From positions 34,821-98,820 of the forward strand of contig NZ_AJLN01000049.1 in NCBI RefSeq assembly GCF_000317285.1: a DNA stretch of 64,000 bases, written 5' to 3'. The DNA is from Chlorogloeopsis fritschii PCC 6912. Lineage in GTDB: Bacteria; Cyanobacteriota; Cyanobacteriia; Cyanobacteriales; Nostocaceae. Made by a program: the position numbers and the translations under genes. Positions 26,523 through 34,700 of this stretch are shown here, piece by piece. The notes beneath the pieces were generated by a model, which saw only the letters and a list, made by a program, of their open reading frames with translations, ran no database searches and was not told the DNA's origin. How positions within the stretch are numbered: the first letter of the stretch is position 1; the number at the start of each line of letters is the position of its first letter.

Positions 26523-26580
26523 AAGGGCGGGTTTTAACAACAATCTCTCTAGGATGACGAAATATCTAAATAAACCCGCA
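26523..26580. repeat. Dispersed inverted-repeat element, GGGCGGGTTT family, copy 5
   Basis: AAGGGCGGGTTTTAACAACA at one end and AATAAACCCGCA at the other; the interior has diverged from copies 2-4. The following CACGGCAGTCGC and CGCTGCCTCCCCT words recur next to copy 2. Confidence 0.65.
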
Positions 26581-26660
26581 CGGCAGTCGCTACAACGGAG
26601 GGAACCTCCGCAACGCGCTGCCTCCCCTACCAATGACTAATGACCAATGACAAATGACTA

Positions 26661-26903
26661 CTAACTATCAGCTTTTTCCTTCTCTTGTAAATATTGCTCA
26701 ATATCAGCAACCGCGTCTTCCCAAGCTGCTAAATCAATTACCGAGGTACGATCAGCAAATTGTTCATCATTAATATTATCATCTGGCAATTTTGGTATTT
26801 CTTCCTCTGCTGAATTTTCTTGCAATATGTGTTGCAGTTCGCCAAGGGACTGCTGAAAATCTTTAGCAGCGGCTTGGCGCTGTTCATGCTGACTTTGTTC
26901 CAT
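26661..26903 (-). CDS. Small acidic hypothetical protein (80 aa)
   Basis: Starts at ATG 26903 (MEQSQHEQRQAAAKDFQQSL); a longer frame up to 26996 has a hydrophobic lead that does not look native. It has two helices, acidic in the middle (EENSAEEEIPKLPDD-like composition), and a conserved-looking end IDLAAWEDAVADIEQYLQE. I recognise it only as a small cyanobacterial protein of unknown function. It is 105 bases downstream of the thioesterase gene on the same strand. Confidence 0.6.
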   Translation of the reverse strand: MEQSQHEQRQAAAKDFQQSLGELQHILQENSAEEEIPKLPDDNINDEQFADRTSVIDLAAWEDAVADIEQYLQEKEKADS

Positions 26904-27008
26904 AGCTTTGATTTTAAAATTTAAATTGATTTGCAAAAGATGAGCAACAGTTTCTATAAATTTATATCTTGCCAATTGTACATTTAACAGGTTCAATCTG
27001 TATAAAAT

Positions 27009-27443
27009 TTACATATAACTAGTAATTACATCTGAGTCTTGCACTTGCATAAATTTATCTAGCAACAGACTGGGAATTGGGCGCGGGCGCATGGACTTAA
27101 CGTCTACCCATACCCATAGAGCCTCTGCTGTGACTAATAAATCTTCTTGGTTTTGTTTGCGAATTTCGTAGCGTCGTACTGCACGAGTACCGCGCATTTG
27201 CTGTAACCAGGTGGTAACTTCCAAGGTGTCACCTGCTACAGATGGGCGCAGATAGTCAATTTCTACCCGCCGCATCACAAATGCACCTCCCAATTGTCGG
27301 TAAACATCGAAAGTAACGCCCAAGTGTTCTGAGTGTTCAATTGCAGCTTGTTCTAGGTAATTTTGGTAAACTGCGTTGTTGACGTGTCCGAGAGTATCCA
27401 TCTCATAATGTCGAACCCGGAGTAAAGTTTGGAATTTTTGCAT
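27009..27443 (-). CDS. Acyl-CoA thioesterase of the YbgC/4HBT hot-dog family
   Basis: The 144 residues match the 4-hydroxybenzoyl-CoA thioesterase pattern: RVRHYEMDTLGHVNNAVYQNYLEQA at residues 9-33, where the Asp of YEMDTLGHVNN is the usual catalytic residue, then IDYLRPSVAGDTLEVTTWL and ALWVWVDVKSMRPRPIP. It hydrolyses acyl-CoA or acyl-ACP thioesters in the cytoplasm. Cyanobacterial members include the 1,4-dihydroxynaphthoyl-CoA thioesterase of phylloquinone synthesis; the sequence alone does not decide between these. Confidence 0.85.
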   Translation of the reverse strand: MQKFQTLLRVRHYEMDTLGHVNNAVYQNYLEQAAIEHSEHLGVTFDVYRQLGGAFVMRRVEIDYLRPSVAGDTLEVTTWLQQMRGTRAVRRYEIRKQNQEDLLVTAEALWVWVDVKSMRPRPIPSLLLDKFMQVQDSDVITSYM

Positions 27444-27559
27444 AGATTGATTTGGTATTTGTATGCTTTTTCTATATTAGTTGCCCCATTTTTTGAAACT
27501 GCGGCACTCGCCTGTGAGTACGGAAGCTCAGGGTGTAGCGTAGCGAAACCCTGAGTAGT

Positions 27560-30163
27560 TCACGGTTGCTTGATATTCAATTCTTGAAATGCCTCTGAAG
27601 AGTCTTCAAGTTTTAAACTCCCGGCTAATTTACCGTTAATTAGCAATTCGTAGTCACCTTGTTGTAAACCTTCCAGATAATACACTCCCGCACTGTTCGT
27701 AACGGAAAATTTGCGTTTTCCTGTACCTGGTTGCATCGCTTCTAGTCTGGCACCAGCAACAGCATTACCTTGGATATCTGTAACAACCCCAGAGCGAGTG
27801 TAGGAGCGGATGAGCGGTATCATTACAGGAGTGTAACTGCCAGCAACTACATCAATAGCTAAGGAATCAATAGCAGTTTGCCAATCAGGTGGAAAGCCAG
27901 CAGGATCGAGATCCAGGCGATATGCTCCCGGTGCAAGACGTACATAAGCGCGATCGCCTTTGATGTCTGGTTGCAAAGACTGAATTGGTTTGTTATTAAC
28001 TACCAACATAGTTCCCAAATTGTCTGTATAAACTTTTTCTCCTGCATCATGTTTACCGTTATTGTTGCGATCAAAAAAGGGCTGAATTAACAAACCTCCT
28101 TGGGTGCGGAAGTAATTAGAACGCATATCCCCTGGCGCAATGCCACCTTGTAAGTTCAAGTTAGAGACTAAATCTATACTGAAAGTTGCTTGATCGGAAG
28201 TCAGGGATACACCTTGATAACGCCCCCGCAACATCATGCCTGGTAGTACCGTTGTTCCTAGTGAGGTAACGATCCCATTACCTTGAGAACCAATGCCATA
28301 GCCTAGTTGTGCTTCCCATAGATAACTACCATCAATTACCCGTTGTGGAGAACGATAGCGCCAACCTAAGGAGAGCAAATTATCATCGTCATTGAGACTG
28401 CGAGTTTCGTAATTTAAAAGCAATGAATTTCCGGTAATACCACTTTGAGAGAAGTTGTAGCTTAATTCCGAAAGAGTACCAATCTCACTACCCTGCTGGT
28501 TCAGTTCCATCTTACCGAGACGTTGCAGCACATTCCAGCGCCAGTGATTTTCTGTATCCAAGCTAGCGCGGGCAAAGGTAAAGAAATTTTTACCGCTAAA
28601 GTTTAGTTGCACCCCGCCAGCTGTAGCATCGCGACTGTCAGTAGTGGCAAATAAGCTAAAACCAGAAAACACATTCCAATTAACGTTAAAACGATTAGAA
28701 AGAAAATCGTTCGTAAATACAGCACTAAACTTGGAAGATGGCTCATAACGAATGTCTGCAATTACATCCAATTCACTACCTGCAAGTGCTGAAACTGCTA
28801 CCTGTAAAGGAAAATTTGTCGGACGATAAAATACTTCTGCTAATCCTTGCAATGATTCGTCATATACTCCTCCTAATCCTACCGTCAAGTTTTCCGATAA
28901 ACCAAAACGCCCGGCTATTCCACCTCGAAACTCCGAAAATTCACCCAAAAGACTTTCATTTCCAGCAAATTCCCGTTGCCATCCACCAGAGCCAACCCAA
29001 GCGGAAGCACCAGCAGGAATTTGTCCCAAGACTGTAGAAAATGTCGCTTCCCGAATTTCTGGTTGTGCTGTCAGTCGTCCTTCAGGATAAAGTAAGACAC
29101 GGTAGTTACCACCAAAGAATTGGTTATCACTTTTGATATTTTCAAAACGGTAAGTGCCAGAAGAATCAACTAAAACTTCGGTAATTACCCTATCACCAAA
29201 AGCTGGCATTAACCGCACTAAAGTACCTGGTTTCGCCTCACCAGTAATCGTGCGTCCAATTTGAGCTGCTTGCAGGCGTTGGCGGGGATCTGACACACCG
29301 CCCCCAAAGGGTTGGGGAGGTGCAAATCCTTGGCGTTCAATGAAGGTAAAACCCCAGTAATCCCCAGATTCCTGACTTTGCCAAAAAGTTGGATGGGAAC
29401 CGACAAAATAATCTGTTCGCTTGGTTTGTCGCAGAAATTCTGCCTCTGCGATATTCCAGGTTTGCTGATTTTGTAAGTCTTGTTGATTAACACGAGTAAA
29501 CCATGAACCACCTGCAACTGTACCAACAGCAAGAAAATCTCCTCGATAATTGGTTGATGAACTAGTAGTACTGCTTGCATTAACTTTTTGTTCAACTGCT
29601 GCTACATTCAAACTCCCTGGTTTAAGATGTGGCAATCCTTCTAAAACTATCGGAGTATCTGTTAATTCGGCTTGTTGGTTGGATTGATTTAGCCAAGGTA
29701 TTTCCAAGTCAATGGCGTATTCTTGAATATCAAATTTCCCTGCTACCCCAAACAGCGTTTGTAAATCTGCAATAGAAAATACTAACCCTAATTCTGAATC
29801 GGTGCGAAGTTTTTTCGGATCGATACGCGTCACAACCCCAGGCGATCGCACTTCCAACTGACCATCTGCTAAAGTAGTGACATTTAATTTCAATGCCTTA
29901 ATTACTGCTTCATAGGGCAAAAGCCAATTTTCAAAATCAATTGCTTCAGTTCCATTTTCTTTCCCCCGCACTAACATACTGGGAATCACATTCCGTTTAC
30001 CCACATTTATACCTACAGTTATGAGGCTAAATTCATCTAAGTTTTTTAGGGTTTCGGAAGTAGCAACAGGAGTATTAGCTCTTGCTGGTGTGATAATTAT
30101 TTGCCACCTCAGGGCGATCGCTGCTAGCAAGCAACTACTAACTACCAGTGATTTATTTAGCAT
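27560..30163 (-). CDS. Usher-like outer membrane protein of a chaperone-usher-type locus (867 aa)
   Basis: ATG at 30163 gives a signal peptide ending near ITPARA; a GTG at 30190 is less likely. About residues 40-150 form an N-terminal periplasmic domain. A plug-like beta domain follows near 275-365 (ITGEAKPGTLVRLMP, VDSSGTYRFENI, FGGNYRVLLYPEGRL). Then come many alternating polar/hydrophobic strands typical of a large barrel (about 365-690). A linker with FFDRNNNGKHDAGEK leads to a terminal carboxypeptidase-regulatory-like beta domain (about 775-835: GVVTDIQGNAVAGARLEA). This order matches fimbrial ushers, which export and anchor pilus subunits handed over by a PapD-like chaperone. The chaperone gene and two small secreted proteins lie directly upstream. 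Sequence similarity to classic PapC is low, so the call rests on architecture and context. Confidence 0.7.
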   Translation of the reverse strand: MLNKSLVVSSCLLAAIALRWQIIITPARANTPVATSETLKNLDEFSLITVGINVGKRNVIPSMLVRGKENGTEAIDFENWLLPYEAVIKALKLNVTTLADGQLEVRSPGVVTRIDPKKLRTDSELGLVFSIADLQTLFGVAGKFDIQEYAIDLEIPWLNQSNQQAELTDTPIVLEGLPHLKPGSLNVAAVEQKVNASSTTSSSTNYRGDFLAVGTVAGGSWFTRVNQQDLQNQQTWNIAEAEFLRQTKRTDYFVGSHPTFWQSQESGDYWGFTFIERQGFAPPQPFGGGVSDPRQRLQAAQIGRTITGEAKPGTLVRLMPAFGDRVITEVLVDSSGTYRFENIKSDNQFFGGNYRVLLYPEGRLTAQPEIREATFSTVLGQIPAGASAWVGSGGWQREFAGNESLLGEFSEFRGGIAGRFGLSENLTVGLGGVYDESLQGLAEVFYRPTNFPLQVAVSALAGSELDVIADIRYEPSSKFSAVFTNDFLSNRFNVNWNVFSGFSLFATTDSRDATAGGVQLNFSGKNFFTFARASLDTENHWRWNVLQRLGKMELNQQGSEIGTLSELSYNFSQSGITGNSLLLNYETRSLNDDDNLLSLGWRYRSPQRVIDGSYLWEAQLGYGIGSQGNGIVTSLGTTVLPGMMLRGRYQGVSLTSDQATFSIDLVSNLNLQGGIAPGDMRSNYFRTQGGLLIQPFFDRNNNGKHDAGEKVYTDNLGTMLVVNNKPIQSLQPDIKGDRAYVRLAPGAYRLDLDPAGFPPDWQTAIDSLAIDVVAGSYTPVMIPLIRSYTRSGVVTDIQGNAVAGARLEAMQPGTGKRKFSVTNSAGVYYLEGLQQGDYELLINGKLAGSLKLEDSSEAFQELNIKQP

Positions 30164-30284
30164 ATTATTACAAACATTAAGTAAAAACACATAAAAAGAC
30201 GTTGATAATTAACGTCTTTGTAAGCTTATTATTCCCAAAAGCTAGTGTGAAGCTCAGGATGACTTGTAATATTTATAACAAAAG

Positions 30285-31109
30285 TTATTTCTTTTCCGAG
30301 GTAGTGGTTGATGCCGGAATCGTCACATTCACATTAAATGGGAGTTTACTTTTTTTGTCATTCTCACTCCATACCAACTCACCACTAAGTTGATATTGAC
30401 CGGGAGCAGGGTTTTCTTTGCCAGGATAATTGAATAATAAGTTGCGATCGCTTTCGGCAACAACAGCAGTCGCATCTACTTTGCCAGTTTTAACAACACT
30501 TCCTCCGCGACGCAAAATCCAATTTATACTAGGACGGACAGTAGCTTTACCAGTGTTGCGAACTAATAGCTGAATCTGCTTTTGCCGTGTATTGAAACTG
30601 CCATTATCCACCGCTAATTTCGGAGTAAGATTACCTTTGCGGACATAGAAAGTCACACCGATGCGTGTTGCCAAAGTAACATTATTGCCAGCACTGTCCT
30701 TAGATTCACTCAGAGTTTCATTAAACACAACAGCTCGATATTCACCATCAGCCAGATTGGGAGCTAATCGACCGATCAAACGTACCCGCCGACTTTCTCC
30801 TGGTTTAATAGTTAACTCACGCGGTGAGAATTGCAGATATGGAGTGAGATTGTTGGGACTGTTGGCAGGCAAGGTTTGAAATCCTGCATCTCGGCTATAA
30901 GTAAAAGGTTCTGCGTAAACACGCACGCGAGAGAGAGTATTGCTAGTATTTGTAATTGCGATTATACCTTGGGCTTGTCCGCGATCGGCTTTAGCTTCAA
31001 TTACCAACGGAGAAATGCTCATTTGTGCAGAAGCTTTACCGGAAAACAAAATTAGGCTGGAGAAACAAGCCCCAAAAGCAGCTTTAAAGAGCCAAGTGTT
31101 AGGAACCAT
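30285..31109 (-). CDS. PapD-like periplasmic pilus chaperone
   Basis: 274 residues with a signal peptide (hydrophobic core AAFGACFSSLILFSG, cleavage after ASA). The mature part begins MSISPLVIEAKADRGQAQGI, the first strands of a PapD N-terminal immunoglobulin-like domain. It continues through RVRVYAEPFTY and LQFSPRELTIKPGESRRVRL to DGEYRAVVFNE, where family members have the conserved Arg/Lys-bearing strands. A second beta domain follows from about residue 170. The tail is Thr/Ser/Lys-rich. It sits 8 bases after the second small secreted protein gene and 121 bases before the usher-like gene, as expected for a chaperone-usher operon. Confidence 0.78.
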   Translation of the reverse strand: MVPNTWLFKAAFGACFSSLILFSGKASAQMSISPLVIEAKADRGQAQGIIAITNTSNTLSRVRVYAEPFTYSRDAGFQTLPANSPNNLTPYLQFSPRELTIKPGESRRVRLIGRLAPNLADGEYRAVVFNETLSESKDSAGNNVTLATRIGVTFYVRKGNLTPKLAVDNGSFNTRQKQIQLLVRNTGKATVRPSINWILRRGGSVVKTGKVDATAVVAESDRNLLFNYPGKENPAPGQYQLSGELVWSENDKKSKLPFNVNVTIPASTTTSEKK

Positions 31110-31117
31110 ATCTAAAG

Positions 31118-31567
31118 TTAGGGCACAATTGTAAATTTAATTCCGTATCTATAGTTCCCAGGTGCAAGCAAACTTCCTTTATCAATAAATAAATTTATGA
31201 CTAGAGGAGTGGTTCCCACAGGTAAAGGTAATGGCGAACTACCACGAGAATTAGTTGAGCCACCGTATCCAGTTTCGACAGTTACAAGAGAAGATACAGG
31301 GTTGAAAGCTGGCCCGGCAATCTGAATCGGCTCGGATACACTGAGATTAACAGGCTCTTTACAGTTAACAGAAATTTGCGTAGGAGAACCGCCAGAGGTG
31401 CTAAAACTCACTAACTGAGTTGGCACAGTTCCACCATCACCTACTAACTCACCGGAGGAAGTTTGAGAAAAGGTGCAAGTATCGCTACTTTGAGCGTAAG
31501 TCTTGGACGCTAGAGCTACAGTAATCGCTAGTATAAAGATTGAAACTAAGGCTAAACGAGGAATCAT
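31118..31567 (-). CDS. Small secreted two-cysteine protein, putative fibre subunit 2
   Basis: 149 residues with a signal peptide (LALVSIFILAITVALASK, cleavage after TYA). The mature protein has two Cys, in DTCTFS and VNCKEP, spaced as in pilin-type domains with one disulfide. It ends in a strand LAPGNYRYGIKFTIVP, like the donor or acceptor edge of chaperone-usher subunits and spore coat U domains. It is a paralogue of the 31724 gene: both share SxPLxLPVG, DKGSxLxPGxY and the closing T(I/V)xP. It lies 8 bases before the chaperone gene. Confidence 0.65.
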   Translation of the reverse strand: MIPRLALVSIFILAITVALASKTYAQSSDTCTFSQTSSGELVGDGGTVPTQLVSFSTSGGSPTQISVNCKEPVNLSVSEPIQIAGPAFNPVSSLVTVETGYGGSTNSRGSSPLPLPVGTTPLVINLFIDKGSLLAPGNYRYGIKFTIVP

Positions 31568-31723
31568 TTAGAAATTTTTTGAACGTGACTGTATTTGTAA
31601 TAGAACCATGAGTTACCAGAAACTCAGGTATTAAAAATAACACAGTAGGGTAAGTGATGCCTACCCTACTGATATGATTTTGGATTCTAGATTTTGGATG
31701 CTGAAACTCAATTTACGAAACTG

Positions 31724-32197
31724 TTACGGCGTGACGGTTAATGTTACTTTGTAGTCATAAGTACCAGGAGTTAGAGGGCTACCTTTGTCTACAAACATAT
31801 CCACGTCTAGCATTGTTGGACTACCAACTGGGAGCATCAAGGGAGAATTACCAGTGGTATTGGTTGAGCCAACTGGTGAGTTCACGAATGCGTCTGAAAA
31901 CATGGGAGTGAAAGTAGGGCCTCCAGTTTGCATAGGTTTCGATACTGTTAGTTGAGAAGGAGCATTACAAGTAACAGACACTTTACCAAATACTCCACCA
32001 GGAAAGCCACCAGCTAGTGCTGTTGGATTAGATGGCTGATTCATTCCCAAACTACCAGGTGTAACTTGATCAAAATTACAAGCACCACCAACAGTTCCAG
32101 TAAAAGGAATATCAACAGTTTGAGCCATTGTTTTGGGAGCAAGAGCAACGCTACCTACAAGTATCAAAGCAGCGGTTAATAAAGAACGACGAATCAT
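31724..32197 (-). CDS. Small secreted two-cysteine protein, putative fibre subunit 1
   Basis: ATG at 32197 (MIRRSLLTAALILVG) gives 157 residues with a signal peptide cleaved after TMA; AGGA lies about 10 bases upstream. Mature part: Cys in GGACNFD and VTCNAP, Ser/Thr/Gly-rich strands, MLPVGSPTMLDVDMFVDKG, and a C-terminal strand LTPGTYDYKVTLTVTP resembling the last strand of spore coat U/pilin domains. It is the first gene of the putative chaperone-usher cluster, so it is a good candidate for the major subunit. Whether it polymerises cannot be seen. Confidence 0.65.
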   Translation of the reverse strand: MIRRSLLTAALILVGSVALAPKTMAQTVDIPFTGTVGGACNFDQVTPGSLGMNQPSNPTALAGGFPGGVFGKVSVTCNAPSQLTVSKPMQTGGPTFTPMFSDAFVNSPVGSTNTTGNSPLMLPVGSPTMLDVDMFVDKGSPLTPGTYDYKVTLTVTP

Positions 32198-32546
32198 ATG
32201 CAAAATTTCCTAAAATTTTGTCAACGCTTACTGACACTTTAACTATTAAAAGATACTAAAGCTTCAGCAAATTTACAGTACTGAACTTCTAAGGCAAAAA
32301 CTACGTGAGTTCACCAGCAGAGGCAATGTATATAAAATTTTTGTAAAATCTTAAAAACCTGTTTTAAAAGTTGGGAGTCAAATTATACTGAATCGGGTTT
32401 TTAGCTCTTGCTAAGGCGATCGCACATCAGCTTTAAAGACACATCTCCCCAACTTTGCGAAGAAGTCGGGGAGCTTTTTTCACTACGTGTCTCAAAGACG
32501 ATCGCGTCATTTCGAGTGTAATACGCGGTTCAATAGTATCTGTCTG
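32198..32546. other. Spacer with a plus-strand terminator and possible small RNA
   Basis: 349 bases upstream of the fibre-subunit genes. It contains a terminator-like hairpin at 32445-32480 pointing to the right, with no plus-strand protein gene before it. The left part should hold the minus-strand promoter of the subunit operon; no consensus is clear. Confidence 0.45.
32445..32480 (+). terminator. Strong intrinsic terminator without an upstream plus-strand gene
   Basis: Stem CTCCCCAACTT/AAGTCGGGGAG (11 positions, one mismatch), loop TGCGAAG, then CTTTTTT. On the minus strand the same hairpin is not followed by a T-run, so it works best for plus-strand transcription. It might close a small non-coding RNA, or be a dispersed hairpin serving the minus-strand gene at 32547. 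Confidence 0.55.
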
Positions 32547-32846
32547 TTAAAAATCCTTACCGTTAGGGTGATGGAATTCTTTACTCTGATCTAAAACCTT
32601 AAACTCATCTGGGTTTAACGATACTAGAATGTTGTCAGAGTCTATTTGAATGAGCCAGCGTCCACTTAACTGCCCACCGGAGAGTTTCTCTAAACCCCAG
32701 ATTTCTCCTACTTTTCCAGCTACATACTCTGGAAGCAGGATTATAACTTTATCTCCAACTTGAATACTGTTTGAGTAGTACAACAAAGTTCTAAAACCAA
32801 AGATTATTAAAAAGGAACTTTTGTCAATAAAGGTTAATGAAACCAT
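32547..32846 (-). CDS. Small hypothetical protein with an SH3/KOW-like beta domain
   Basis: 99 residues as drawn. The conserved-looking core begins at about residue 28 (IQVGDKVIILLPEYVAGKVG), followed by GRWLIQIDSDNILVSLNPDEF. This pattern of short strands with GDxVxx and GRWLxQxDxD resembles small beta-barrel proteins that are common in cyanobacteria and whose function is unknown. The first 27 residues are hydrophobic and may not belong to the native protein; a later non-ATG start is possible. It stands alone. Confidence 0.55.
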   Translation of the reverse strand: MVSLTFIDKSSFLIIFGFRTLLYYSNSIQVGDKVIILLPEYVAGKVGEIWGLEKLSGGQLSGRWLIQIDSDNILVSLNPDEFKVLDQSKEFHHPNGKDF

Positions 32847-33526
32847 TAAACCTAAATTTTAATTAAAGTGCGGTTGGTAATTCAGTGTTTCAATAAATGA
32901 AATGATTTCATCATCCTCTACCAACTATCTTGGTAAATAAGAGCTTTTCTAGAAATAAGATCGTAATTTCTGTCATGCCAGGGTTCTACCACATAGTTTA
33001 AACGAAGTTTTTCTAGATCTTACCCTCTTAAGACACCAAAAATCCTGTCATTATTGGTCTAAATGCTTGACGCTTGATTGTCTCTATAACTGCGATATAT
33101 TAGAGTTTAACCTTCTGGGAGTAGCTTGTCCTGCTCCATAAGGTAGAGTTTAAGCGGCTTATTCTTTCAAAAACTAGGATTTTGACGGAATTTATACGGT
33201 TGGTCATAGTCATTGCAAAGGACTAATGACCCTTGCGGGTACGCTGCGGGAAGTCGCCCTCCAGGCGTCTACGCCAGTCGCTTCAAGTCGGGGAACCCGA
33301 CGCCAGTTGACGCCACTTGACGCCAGTCGCTACAACGCGGGGAACCCGACGCCAGGTGACGCCACTTGCTTTATGCCGGGGAACCCGTCCACCGCAGTGG
33401 CTCCTTTATGCCGGGGAACCCGTCCACCCTCCGGGTTCAGCAGTCCCCCATCGCCGGAAACCGCCAAGACGGGGGCTGCTTCACCGCACTGGCTCCCCAC
33501 AGCGGTGGCTCACCAATGACCAATGA
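32847..33526. repeat. 680-base gene-free region; GC-rich mosaic repeat block at about 33227-33520
   Basis: The first 380 bases are AT-rich and hold nothing recognisable. The rest is GC-rich: CGGGGAACCCG occurs four times (near 33289, 33338, 33378 and 33412), separated by GACGCCACTTGACGCCAGT-type words. TTTATGCCGGGGAACCCGTC occurs twice, and a close copy is at 16.56 kb. Open frames across it encode only repetitive Pro/Arg/Ser text and are not genes. Confidence 0.65.
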
Positions 33527-34471
33527 CTAACCAATTAATTTCTGCCAGGTGATAGGCCCGATAATTCCATCAGCAGTCAATCCATTTTGTTGTTGATATT
33601 TTTTAACAGCTGTCTCAGTTTGTGGCCCGTAGATACCATCTACACCAACACCTAGACGGTATTGCAAGTATCTAACGGCAACACCACCTGCGTGATTCAC
33701 TCTAATTATTCGTTTCGCCAATATCTGGTTAATTGCATTCCATGTATTTTGATCTGCATTTCCAGTCTGCTGAATATCTACGATTCTCTGGAATTTTTCT
33801 ATTGCCGATCGCGTTTTTGGGCCGTTTGCTCCATCTTCTGCTAAGGGTTTACCATCTTGATCAGTGATTTTAAGTCGATTTAAAGCTTTTTGCAGCCTCT
33901 GGATTGTGACGTCTGGATTTTGTTCTTCGTCTTCTACCGGATCGACAGGAATATTGTCAGGTAATTTTCCAGTTAAGCCTTTGACGATCGCATTTGCCAT
34001 TGCTTCTGGATTATACAGAGCCATATCTTTTTGCGAATCAATAAAACACCCTTCGACTAAAATTGCAGTCATATCTGTATTTCTAACTACGTATAAGTGA
34101 CTACCATTCTTAACACCACGATTAAAAAAGCCTAATTTGACTATTTCATTTAATACAGATTTCGCTATTTTTCTTCCTGCATCACTAGCTGCAAATACTT
34201 CCGTGCCATTGGCTTGACGGTTAAAGGCATTAAAATGAATAGATACAAAAACATCTATATTGCTAGCATTAGCCTTTGCACATCTTTTTCTAAGAGAATC
34301 TCCGACTGTACTAGCGCTTGTTGGTTTGCATTCAACAACTTGATGCCCTAATGCTTTTAATTTGGCTATTACTCTATTACCGACATCAACAGTCAAATTA
34401 TCCTCAAATTTTATCCCTCTGGCTCCAGTATCTGGAGGACAATTATGCCCGATGTCTATTCCATATTTCAT
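33527..34471 (-). CDS. N-acetylmuramoyl-L-alanine amidase with two peptidoglycan-binding domains
   Basis: Residues 1-170 are an Amidase_3 domain. The first zinc ligand is His in YGIDIGHNCPPDTGARG, a second is in VSIHFNAF, and the catalytic Glu is in LVEGCFID. Two PG_binding_1 domains follow, about residues 185-250 (TIQRLQKALNRL...DGANGPKTRSAIEKFQ) and 258-314 (VRYLQYRLGVGVDGIYGPQTETAVKKYQ). It cleaves the amide bond between MurNAc and the stem peptide. No signal peptide is visible, which is unusual for a cell-separation amidase and would fit an endolysin-like or leaderless route. It is divergent from the chelatase gene. Confidence 0.88.
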   Translation of the reverse strand: MKYGIDIGHNCPPDTGARGIKFEDNLTVDVGNRVIAKLKALGHQVVECKPTSASTVGDSLRKRCAKANASNIDVFVSIHFNAFNRQANGTEVFAASDAGRKIAKSVLNEIVKLGFFNRGVKNGSHLYVVRNTDMTAILVEGCFIDSQKDMALYNPEAMANAIVKGLTGKLPDNIPVDPVEDEEQNPDVTIQRLQKALNRLKITDQDGKPLAEDGANGPKTRSAIEKFQRIVDIQQTGNADQNTWNAINQILAKRIIRVNHAGGVAVRYLQYRLGVGVDGIYGPQTETAVKKYQQQNGLTADGIIGPITWQKLIG

Positions 34472-34700
34472 TGGATTCTCCCTCGCTTATTAGCCAGAAA
34501 AGAGGCGTTCTATTTTACTGTTTGGGTCAAGTCATTGTAAATAACTAGTTAATATATTGTCAAAAAAAGCACACATAATCAAGATAACTACTTTTATTGG
34601 CGATCGCCCCTCAAGTGAAAGCCATTAGCAATTAACAATTAGCGATTGGCAATAGCGTCAATTAAAATCAAGATGAAGAAATATTTCTTAGCTCTGGGGC

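Noticed and set aside
27878..29595. Several frames of 70-125 codons inside the usher-like gene
   Set aside because: They are shadows of a long gene with signal peptide and consistent codon pattern on the minus strand.
33226..33526. Two overlapping plus-strand open frames (97 and 69 codons)
   Set aside because: They run through the GC-rich repeat mosaic, and their translations are Pro/Arg/Ser/Thr repeats with no start signal.
33527..34471. Prophage endolysin as sign of a prophage
   Set aside because: The amidase lacks a signal peptide and could be phage-like, but no holin, capsid, portal or integrase gene lies nearby.
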